Source: Oscillospiraceae bacterium
GTDB taxonomy: Bacteria; Bacillota; Clostridia; Oscillospirales; Acutalibacteraceae
NCBI GenBank assembly: GCA_902766855.1
Contig: CACXFE010000194.1
Coordinates: forward strand, 1-6,916
DNA length: 6,916 nucleotides
Reading direction: 5' to 3'
The notes below the pieces were generated by a model, which did no database searches, was not told where the DNA came from, and worked only from the letters and a program-made list of their open reading frames with translations. A program made the translations under genes and the position numbers. This document shows, piece after piece, positions 1 through 6,004 of this stretch; within the stretch, counting starts at the first letter, position 1, and the number at the start of each line of letters is the position of its first letter.

Positions 1-2799
1 AATCGCTCAAAAACAAAACCATCCGTTAAGGCATTCGCCAAAAAAGCGATTTGTCTGCTCACCGCGATCACCGTAGGGATCGCCGTTGCCGGGGCGGGCA
101 ATGTAAAACCGATCGCTTCCGGTATGACAGCTGCCGGCATCACCGGTTCCAAACTCGTCACCCCCACCCATTTGGACGAAAGCAACCGGGAAACCACCGT
201 TACGCTGTCGCTTCCGGCCGTCACTTCGACCGACGAGTATGATGTTGTCTTCGTGATGGACGATTCCAGTTCGACTACGCTTGCCAGCGGGACTTTTATT
301 ACCCGTGTCACCAACCTGTTGGACGGCATCCTTGCCGCCGGCGCCGATGTCAATGTCGGTGTTGCGAAGTTCAAAGGGCTTGCCTATGACGCGATCAGCC
401 TTGCTTCGAGCGGTGCTTACAGCGGGCTTGTCAACTATACCACGGCGTCCGCTTCTTCGATCATGGACGGTATCCGGCTGAATACCTTTACACCCGCTTC
501 GAGCGGCACCAATATCCACGGCGGTTTGAAACTTGCCAATTCGTGGTTGTCCGCCGATACCGATGTGGCCGACAATCACAAATATGTTATCCTCCTGACG
601 GACGGCAAAACCTATGTCTGGAATGACAATAACGATGTTGCGACCACGATCTATGTTCAAGGGGCAAACAACAATTTTGTTATGGATTCTACATATGCCA
701 TGCCGAAGACCGGCAACCAGATCGCAAACAAAAACAAGGAACAACTTGCTTCCAATGCAGGTACGATGAGCGATTTCACTTCGTTCTTCGGAACATTCAA
801 TCCCTTCCTTGTCGGCTATGCGGCAGATGCGAACAACGGGCTTGCCAGCGAATATCAGGCTTTGTATGATTACAACGCCGATCCGGCGTTGCTTGCCGAA
901 CTTTCCGGCTCTTCACCTTACGATACAAGATCGTACTATGTGTACAAAGAAGATGGCGGAACCGCCGCTCTTGACGGTACAGCAACCGTTGCCAATGTAA
1001 CGAACGGTGCCAATCTTGCAAATTCGGCATGGAACAAGCATCCTGTTTTCACGCCGAACGCGGATTCTTCGAGTTATTCTTACGGCGCACGCTATCTTGA
1101 ATTTGATCCGTACGAAGTCATTTCCAACGGCGACGGAACCTATTCTTACGATTTCAGCAGCCCGAACCCCGATTTCTATCTCAACCATGTTGACGCCACC
1201 CAGAAGGCGACCTATCTCTCCGGCCATTTATGGACGGATATGGGTGAAAAATACAATACCGCGGTGCTCGGATATGCAAGCTCTTATTCCGGCGGGCGCC
1301 AGAATCAGCAGGCGTTCTTAAAATGGCTGCTTCAACCGACGATCAGCGACTATGCCGCCAACACTTCGGATTCGACCGGTCTTGACACTCTTTTCTCCTC
1401 CATTGAGAACGATATCAACTATCTGATCAAGAGCGGCACCGTGACCGATGTGATTACCGACAATTTTACTCTTGTGGAAGACGGAACCAACACCTTTACC
1501 GTAAAACTCGATTCCACAACCTTGACAGCAGCCGCGGCCGGCGCTTACAACTGGACTTTCGGAACGGCGGTCGCCGGGGTTTATCCTTACGAAGTGAGTT
1601 ACGATAAAGCAGCCAAAAAAGTGGTTTGGAAAATCAATGTACCGGTTGAAAACTCCAAGCCCATTTCGCTGAGTTACAAACTGGAACTGGACGCTTCCCT
1701 CCCGAGCGGCGACTATAATACCAATGTTACCGCCACGCTGGATTACACGGCGTTCAACAACAACACGGGCAGTTTCACTTTCCCGGTACCCCAAGTGGAT
1801 TACACATACGATCCCATCACCAGTTTCAAACTGAAAAAGACCTATGTCGGAGGCGACGGATATGACAACGCCGCCGCGGTGGTTACCGCCGCGGGAACCT
1901 TGGCGGAAGATATTTCCTTCACCGTGGCGCCTTATCAATCTTTCAACCGGGAGGTCGGCAAAACCGCCATTCCCGCCTTCACCCCCGGCACCTATGTGAT
2001 CCACGCCGGCTCCGGCACCGAAGAAGTGGAAGTGGCTCTGCCGGATTATTCTACCGCCGGGATCGGGGATTACTGGTACACCGTTACCGAAACCGCCGGG
2101 AATACTGCCGGTGTTACATACGATACGACCGTTTATTATCTGCATGTTTCGGTGGTTCACATGGGCGCCAATGTTGCCATCAGCCAGGTGCAGCTGCACA
2201 AATCGGCTCCCGCGGCGGACGGTACCTACCTCAACCAAGCAGATCAAAAGACCGATACCCTTACCAACAAATACTCCGCCGGATCGCTGACCGTTCAAAA
2301 AACCGTGACCGGCAATATGGCAGATAAGAACAAGCCGTTTAACATTGATGTGACCTTTACCGCTCCCACCGGGAAAACGGTCACCGGCGATATTGCCTAT
2401 GGCATGAACACCATCGCCGGCGGCTGGACGGGCAATAAAACCGTTACCCTGTCCTTAACAAACGGCAGTTCGGTTCAATTCGACAATATTCCCGACGGCG
2501 TGACCTACACCGTGAAGGAAACCGATTACTCGGCAGACGGATATGACATTCCCACCTACGCGTTTGACAACGCTTCCGAAACCGGCGACACGGTCGCAAA
2601 TGATTCGACCTGGGCAGGCACCTATGCCGCCGGCACCATCGGCGACAGTGCCGACACCGTAACCGTTACCAACAACAAGACCGTTATACTGGATGTCGGC
2701 GTTATTTTGAAAAACGCCCCGTATATCGCCCTGATTGCCTTGATTGCGGCTACCTTGCCGTTGGTCTTGCGCAAGCGCAGAAGCGCATTGGATGAATAA
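1..2799 (+). CDS. Secreted VWA-domain surface protein with isopeptide pilin domains (pilus tip adhesin-like), 5' end missing
   Basis: The frame is open from base 1, giving 932 residues in the window (numbered from the first full codon). The true start is probably just upstream, because residues 1-15 are Lys-rich and 16-33 hydrophobic, as in a signal peptide with cleavage near 33-40. The internal ATG at 124 would remove it, so it is rejected. A VWA domain spans about 80-475 with a complete MIDAS: D87-x-S89-x-S91, T170, and TDG at 200-202. It is about 180 residues longer than usual after TDG. Residues about 480-595 form a beta-rich linker domain. Two FctA/Spy0128-like domains follow. Their likely Lys-Asn isopeptide pairs are K613/N756 with E697 (YTVTE), and K767/N891 with E840 (YTVKE). 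Residues 905-923 are a membrane helix, followed by RKRRSALDE. In Gram-positive families this layout is an adhesin on the cell wall or at a pilus tip. The ligand is unknown. The expected xPxTG or xDTG motif reads LDVG (897-900). No sortase or backbone pilin is visible here. Confidence 0.88.
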   Translation, partial: NRSKTKPSVKAFAKKAICLLTAITVGIAVAGAGNVKPIASGMTAAGITGSKLVTPTHLDESNRETTVTLSLPAVTSTDEYDVVFVMDDSSSTTLASGTFITRVTNLLDGILAAGADVNVGVAKFKGLAYDAISLASSGAYSGLVNYTTASASSIMDGIRLNTFTPASSGTNIHGGLKLANSWLSADTDVADNHKYVILLTDGKTYVWNDNNDVATTIYVQGANNNFVMDSTYAMPKTGNQIANKNKEQLASNAGTMSDFTSFFGTFNPFLVGYAADANNGLASEYQALYDYNADPALLAELSGSSPYDTRSYYVYKEDGGTAALDGTATVANVTNGANLANSAWNKHPVFTPNADSSSYSYGARYLEFDPYEVISNGDGTYSYDFSSPNPDFYLNHVDATQKATYLSGHLWTDMGEKYNTAVLGYASSYSGGRQNQQAFLKWLLQPTISDYAANTSDSTGLDTLFSSIENDINYLIKSGTVTDVITDNFTLVEDGTNTFTVKLDSTTLTAAAAGAYNWTFGTAVAGVYPYEVSYDKAAKKVVWKINVPVENSKPISLSYKLELDASLPSGDYNTNVTATLDYTAFNNNTGSFTFPVPQVDYTYDPITSFKLKKTYVGGDGYDNAAAVVTAAGTLAEDISFTVAPYQSFNREVGKTAIPAFTPGTYVIHAGSGTEEVEVALPDYSTAGIGDYWYTVTETAGNTAGVTYDTTVYYLHVSVVHMGANVAISQVQLHKSAPAADGTYLNQADQKTDTLTNKYSAGSLTVQKTVTGNMADKNKPFNIDVTFTAPTGKTVTGDIAYGMNTIAGGWTGNKTVTLSLTNGSSVQFDNIPDGVTYTVKETDYSADGYDIPTYAFDNASETGDTVANDSTWAGTYAAGTIGDSADTVTVTNNKTVILDVGVILKNAPYIALIALIAATLPLVLRKRRSALDE

Positions 2800-2821
2800 T
2801 TCGGCCGCATCACAAATAAAT

Positions 2822-2865
2822 AAAGAGCAGAGAATGGTTATCAACCGATTCTCTGCTCTTTTTTT
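2822..2865. terminator. Rho-independent terminator, probably bidirectional, between convergent genes
   Basis: The left arm AAAGAGCAGAGAAT then GGTT (2822-2839) pairs with AACC and ATTCTCTGCTCTTT (2843-2862). The loop is three bases (ATC) and one G (2847) is bulged. The + strand has a T-run at 2859-2865 straight after the stem, a textbook terminator for the surface protein gene ending at 2799. Read on the - strand, the same stem is followed by a weaker T-rich tail (TTTATTTATTT), so it can also end the leftward ABC operon, whose last stop is at 2885. Confidence 0.93.
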
Positions 2866-2884
2866 CTATTGGCTTCTTCCGGAT

Positions 2885-4606
2885 TTATTTCTCCGGCTGT
2901 TCCACACGCTCCGCCAGGTGCAATCCATCCAGCACGGCGCGCGTTTTGGTAAATCCCGGTTCCACAAACAAGGTCAACCGCTCGTAAATCGCCTGCTTGG
3001 TTGCCCCGTCAATTTCCAGCACGGTAACATTCTCCCGCGTAAGCGCCTGTAATGAGAGTTTCCCGGCTTCTTCACAGTAGGCTTGCAGGATCGCTTGCAG
3101 TTCCCCGTCCGCGATCCAGACCGAATTTCCGCCAAACAGGTCTTCGTTTTCAAATTCTCCCTGCTCGGTGCGGGTGGTATACCCATACAGGCTCATCCCG
3201 CCCGGCTCGAACGAATCCGCGATTTCCCACAGTCGGCGGGTGTATTCCTCGCTGTGATAAATCGTCAGCAATTCCTGCTCGCATTCATCGACATTTACCT
3301 CAAAACTCCGATCCATCACCCCGCCGTTTTTCAGCGCGTAATGCAACTGCACCGTATAAAGCCGGTCGTCATCCTTCTTGGGCTCGGGAATCGCTTTTTG
3401 ATGCAGGGCAAGCACGGCGGCGGGATTTTTGAAACGGATCTCCGCCCCGGCAAACTGCACGCTTGCCTCGGAAATCTGCTCCGCCCGCGGCATCCTGCTT
3501 GTAAAACGCACCAGATCCACCGACAGGGAAGCGACCAAAGCCGCGATCAGCACCCAGGCGACACAGCCGGTCAATACCGAATACTTGACGGTTTTAAAGC
3601 CCCGGTCGTTGATCGCACCGTATGCCACCGCCGCTAAGATCCCGCCGATCGCGGCGAAAATCCAGAACACCGCGTTGAAATGGGTATCTGAAAACACGGT
3701 ACCGATCAGGAACGCCCCGCAAACGCTCGTCACCAGCATACAGAACCGATAAAGGAAGCGATAGGCATAGCCATGCCCGCTTTTTTCGCTTTTGCGGTAG
3801 CGGTACAGCACCGCCGAAATCAACAAGGCAATGATCGCCATGACAAGAACATTGCCAAGCCCTGTGCTGACAAAGCATTTCGCCGTTTCGTTTGCTCTGC
3901 CGAGATCTCTCCCCGCAAGGTATATCGAGTAAAAAACAGGGTTGAAGCGGTAAAGATACGCTGACCGCCCCTCCGCCAAAAAACCGCGCAAAAAATGCTC
4001 GCACAGATCCGCCAAAATCAAATTGATAAAAACAATGCCGATATGATAAGTAGCAAAGGAAATCAGAAAATCCATCACATTGCCCGCGCAGATCAAAAAG
4101 ATCAGCGTAAACGCCGCGCACAAAAAGATGACCGCCACATTATAAAGCAACCCCATCAGCACCAGCCCGCGGCTTCCCGAAATCGTGGGCAAAGACAGCA
4201 TCCCCAACATGGAGCCGTACACCAGGCATACCGGGAGAAGCGGCGGCAAAACACTGGCAAAAAACCGGGAGAAAAGCAGCCCTCTTCTTCGGATCGGCAG
4301 TGCGTGGAAAAAATCCGACCCCTTATCCGAATACAGAAAGGCGAAATTGATAAACAAATACAGCATCACCGCCATACTCGACAGCACCGTTGTTCCGATG
4401 GAAACCGCTGTTGCCGTTTCTCCGAAGCGGAAAACCGCGTCTTTGGTGTTTTCCAGATCACGCTGGATCATAATAAGCAGATACCCCGGGCAAATCAACA
4501 CGGCGAAAAGCGATAAAAGCACCGTCAGCCCCAGCGTTTTTTTGAGGCTGTACCCGAAAAGCCCCACGGCGGGAGACACTTTAATATGAGAGTGTGCCTG
4601 CGTCAT
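2885..4606 (-). CDS. ABC-2 type transporter permease with C-terminal soluble domain
   Basis: This is the third gene of the GntR-ATPase-permease operon and supplies the membrane part of the transporter (573 residues). I chose the ATG at 4606 because GGAGGGGAG (4612-4620) lies 5 bases upstream. An in-frame ATG at 4627 would add seven residues, but those codons contain the ribosome binding site. Hydrophobic segments lie at about 27-47, 72-92, 117-139, 149-172, 178-201, 253-268, 289-305, 313-331 and 343-366. The loop after the second segment carries YSDKGSDFFHALPIRR (92-107), like the D..HSLP(I/V).R motif common in clostridial ABC-2 permeases. The last 200 or so residues (375-573) are hydrophilic, mixed alpha/beta, and resemble the C-terminal domain often annotated DUF6449 (from memory, not searched). 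The start overlaps the ATPase gene by 26 bases, implying coupled translation. The substrate is unknown. By analogy with Ytr/Bcr systems, a role in envelope stress or peptide-antibiotic resistance is plausible. Confidence 0.85.
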   Translation of the reverse strand: MTQAHSHIKVSPAVGLFGYSLKKTLGLTVLLSLFAVLICPGYLLIMIQRDLENTKDAVFRFGETATAVSIGTTVLSSMAVMLYLFINFAFLYSDKGSDFFHALPIRRRGLLFSRFFASVLPPLLPVCLVYGSMLGMLSLPTISGSRGLVLMGLLYNVAVIFLCAAFTLIFLICAGNVMDFLISFATYHIGIVFINLILADLCEHFLRGFLAEGRSAYLYRFNPVFYSIYLAGRDLGRANETAKCFVSTGLGNVLVMAIIALLISAVLYRYRKSEKSGHGYAYRFLYRFCMLVTSVCGAFLIGTVFSDTHFNAVFWIFAAIGGILAAVAYGAINDRGFKTVKYSVLTGCVAWVLIAALVASLSVDLVRFTSRMPRAEQISEASVQFAGAEIRFKNPAAVLALHQKAIPEPKKDDDRLYTVQLHYALKNGGVMDRSFEVNVDECEQELLTIYHSEEYTRRLWEIADSFEPGGMSLYGYTTRTEQGEFENEDLFGGNSVWIADGELQAILQAYCEEAGKLSLQALTRENVTVLEIDGATKQAIYERLTLFVEPGFTKTRAVLDGLHLAERVEQPEK

Positions 4607-5480
4607 AACCGCTCCCCTCCAATTCATACATCAAGATTTCTTCCAAAGAAGGCTCTACACATTCCGAGAAAATCGGGGATAGCCGCTCGATCTTCCGCAT
4701 GATGTCCGCCTCGTCGCCCCGCACGATCATTTGCAGCAGCGAGCCGCTCCGCTCGATCTTTAACAGTTTCAGATCCGCAAACGCCGGTTTTTCCGGCACC
4801 TGGCGGAACACTGCTTGCACTTTATGAAGCTGCCCTTTCAGATGTTCCACCGAATCACTGAAAATCAACTTTCCCTCATGCAAAAGCCCGGCGTGATCGC
4901 ATAAAAATTCCAACTCGCTTAAATTGTGCGAAGCGATCACGGTGGTCATCGCGCAGGTTTCCGCCCGGTCGATCAAAATATTTTTCAAAGTTTTCCGCGC
5001 CACGGGATCCAGCCCGTCAAACGCTTCGTCCAACAACAAATATTTCGGAGAGGCGGCAATCGCCGTGATCAGCGCCGCCTGCCGCTGTTTACCTTTGGAC
5101 ATGGCGGAAATTCTGGCTTTATAATCCAGCGGGAACACTTCTAACAGGCTTTGATACAGCCGGTTATCAAACCGCGGAAACATTTTTCGGTAAAACCGCG
5201 CCATTTCCTTAACGGTGGCATAAGGAAAGAAAAAGGGCGTATCGCCTACATACGCGATCTTCTCTTTGATCCACGCCCGGTCAAAAACCGGCACCCCGTC
5301 CATTCGCACCGTGCCGTTCTCCGGCGCATAGATCCCCGAAAACAGCCGCATCAGTGTGGATTTGCCGGATCCGTTCGATCCGATCAACCCGTAGATCTCC
5401 CCGTCGCCGATCAGCATCTGCACATGATCCAGCGCGATTTTTTCGCCAAACCGTTTGGTTACATCAACGGCTTCAATCAT
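4581..5480 (-). CDS. ABC transporter ATP-binding protein, YtrB/BcrA-like
   Basis: This 299-residue cytoplasmic ATPase should power the adjacent permease. Walker A is GSNGSGKST (34-42), Walker B LLLDEAF (148-154) with catalytic E152, the D-loop GLD is at 156-158, and the switch His is H185 in ASHNLSE. Two elements differ from textbook ABC proteins. The signature motif is MSKGK (127-131) instead of LSGGQ. The Q-loop position reads YVGDTPFF (77-84), without the usual Gln. Both variants occur in the YtrB-like group next to YtrA-type regulators, so the protein is probably functional. After the nucleotide-binding core (about 1-210) there is an 85-residue C-terminal extension, common in drug-resistance type exporters. 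The start at 5480 overlaps the regulator's stop as ATGA, with GGGGAGG (5488-5494) seven bases upstream. The context indicates an ABC-2 transporter controlled by its own GntR repressor. Confidence 0.92.
   Translation of the reverse strand: MIEAVDVTKRFGEKIALDHVQMLIGDGEIYGLIGSNGSGKSTLMRLFSGIYAPENGTVRMDGVPVFDRAWIKEKIAYVGDTPFFFPYATVKEMARFYRKMFPRFDNRLYQSLLEVFPLDYKARISAMSKGKQRQAALITAIAASPKYLLLDEAFDGLDPVARKTLKNILIDRAETCAMTTVIASHNLSELEFLCDHAGLLHEGKLIFSDSVEHLKGQLHKVQAVFRQVPEKPAFADLKLLKIERSGSLLQMIVRGDEADIMRKIERLSPIFSECVEPSLEEILMYELEGSGYDAGTLSY
4612..4620 (-). promoter_or_regulatory. Ribosome binding site of the permease, inside the ATPase reading frame
   Basis: On the - strand the sequence is GGAGGGGAG, 5 bases before the ATG at 4606. 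It lies within the last codons of the upstream ATPase gene (stop at 4581), so ribosomes finishing the ATPase pass directly over it. It decides the permease start in favour of 4606 over 4627. Confidence 0.85.
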
Positions 5481-5851
5481 GCCCGATCCTCCCCTTTCAA
5501 AACAGTTTTTACCAACCCGATCAACTCTTCTTCGCCAAGCCCCAGTTCCGCCGCTGCTTTGACCGCTTTTTCAAACTCGGCCTTTGCCGCCTTGATGACC
5601 GCCGTATCCGCCAAATCATCCTCCGCAATGAAAGAGCCTTTGCCTTTCACGCTGTAAATCACCCCGCCGGCTTCCAACTGTTGATAGGCTTTCTGCACCG
5701 TGTTGGGGTTGACGCCTAATTCAATCGCAAGGGTACGCACGCTCGGCAGTTGATCCCCGGCAGCAATCAGCCCCAGTGCTTTCATGCGGATAAACCCGTT
5801 CACGATCTGATCGCAAATCGGAACGCCGCTTTTATAATTCAGACTGAGCAT
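5477..5851 (-). CDS. GntR family transcriptional regulator, YtrA subfamily
   Basis: This 124-residue DNA-binding protein heads the operon and most likely represses it. Residues 1-75 are a GntR winged helix-turn-helix: the opening NYKSGVPICDQI (5-16), GDQLPSVRTLA (32-42), the recognition helix region VNPNTVQKAYQQLE (47-60), and the wing GKGSFI (70-75). The remaining 49 residues are two predicted helices. This is the short dimerisation tail that defines the YtrA subfamily, as opposed to the large effector domains of FadR or HutC types. The start at 5851 has GGAGGT (5857-5862) five bases upstream. The gene overlaps the ATPase by 4 bases. A palindrome at 5878-5898 over the predicted transcription start is the obvious binding site, implying autorepression. 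In Bacillus subtilis the related ytr operon is induced by cell-wall antibiotics. The inducer here is unknown. Confidence 0.93.
   Translation of the reverse strand: MLSLNYKSGVPICDQIVNGFIRMKALGLIAAGDQLPSVRTLAIELGVNPNTVQKAYQQLEAGGVIYSVKGKGSFIAEDDLADTAVIKAAKAEFEKAVKAAAELGLGEEELIGLVKTVLKGEDRA
5488..5494 (-). promoter_or_regulatory. Ribosome binding site of the ABC ATPase
   Basis: On the - strand this is GGGGAGG, 7 bases before the ATG at 5480, embedded in the end of the regulator gene. Together with the ATGA stop/start overlap it supports translational coupling. Confidence 0.75.
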
Positions 5852-5856
5852 GGTGT

Positions 5857-5862
5857 ACCTCC
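5857..5862 (-). promoter_or_regulatory. Ribosome binding site of the GntR regulator
   Basis: GGAGGT on the - strand lies 5 bases before the ATG at 5851, which settles the start of the first operon gene. Confidence 0.85.
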
Positions 5863-5877
5863 GTTTCTTTCGTTTTG

Positions 5878-5898
5878 TGTACTATTCTCATTAGTACA
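5878..5898. promoter_or_regulatory. Palindromic operator, probable YtrA-type GntR binding site
   Basis: TGTACTA and TAGTACA form perfect 7-base arms separated by 7 bases (TTCTCAT). The site lies downstream of the -10 box of the leftward promoter and covers the predicted transcription start (near 5897), in the leader of the regulator gene. Its position and symmetry suit a homodimeric GntR repressor that blocks initiation. Binding by the neighbouring regulator is inferred from adjacency. Confidence 0.8.
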
Positions 5899-5903
5899 GT
5901 TAA

Positions 5904-5932
5904 ATGATACACTTTTCGCCTTATTTTGTCAA
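5904..5932 (-). promoter_or_regulatory. Sigma-A type promoter of the GntR-ABC operon
   Basis: Read on the - strand, the -35 box is TTGACA (5927-5932, perfect), the spacer is 17 bases, and the -10 box is TATCAT (5904-5909, five of six matches to TATAAT). The predicted start is near 5897, giving a leader of about 46 bases. A promoter this close to consensus should be strong when the overlapping operator is free, which fits a repressed, inducible operon. Confidence 0.88.
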
Positions 5933-5953
5933 GATTTTTTTATAAATTTCTTC

Positions 5954-5981
5954 TTGTTTTCCGGCGGCAAAAGTGTATAAT
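5954..5981 (+). promoter_or_regulatory. Promoter of the antiporter gene
   Basis: The -10 box TATAAT (5976-5981) is perfect. The best -35 candidate is weak: TTGTTT (5954-5959, 16-base spacer), or CTTGTT one base earlier with a 17-base spacer. Transcription would start near 5988, leaving a short leader of about 17 bases before the ATG at 6005. The perfect -10 and poor -35 suggest modest or activator-aided expression. Confidence 0.65.
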
Positions 5982-6004
5982 AAGTAGTTGGGAGATGTTG
6001 CTGT

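Larger units (their letters stand above)
5904..5981. repeat. Inverted pair of 13-base elements spanning both divergent -10 boxes
   Basis: AAAAGTGTATAAT (5969-5981, + strand) matches AAAAGTGTATCAT on the - strand (5904-5916) at 12 of 13 positions. Each copy contains the -10 box of its own promoter plus the seven bases before it, and each is preceded by a GGCG (GGCGGC at 5963-5968; GGCG on the - strand at 5917-5920). The match beyond the -10 hexamers suggests a shared regulatory element or a duplicated promoter core, though chance cannot be excluded at this length. Confidence 0.5.

Noticed and set aside
124..126. ATG at 124 as the start of the surface protein
   Set aside because: The frame is open back to base 1 and encodes a Lys-rich plus hydrophobic signal peptide. 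There is no ribosome binding site before 124.
7..744. Open frame of 245 codons on the - strand at the window start
   Set aside because: It lies opposite the signal peptide and VWA MIDAS region, whose protein features are unambiguous. No ribosome binding site or family resemblance.
1318..2298. Long open frame (326 codons) on the - strand inside the surface protein gene
   Set aside because: It is fully covered by the well-supported + strand gene, lacks recognisable domains, is Gly/Val/Arg-rich as expected of antisense translation, and arises from codon bias in the real gene.
3083..4589. Several + strand open frames (for example 3083-3637 and 3995-4516) opposite the permease
   Set aside because: Their products are Arg/Gln/His-rich and low in complexity, typical of the reverse complement of a membrane protein gene. 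The permease frame is continuous with clear membrane segments.
4607..4627. ATG at 4627 as the permease start
   Set aside because: The codons between 4627 and 4606 contain the strong GGAGGGGAG site, which is correctly spaced for 4606 instead.
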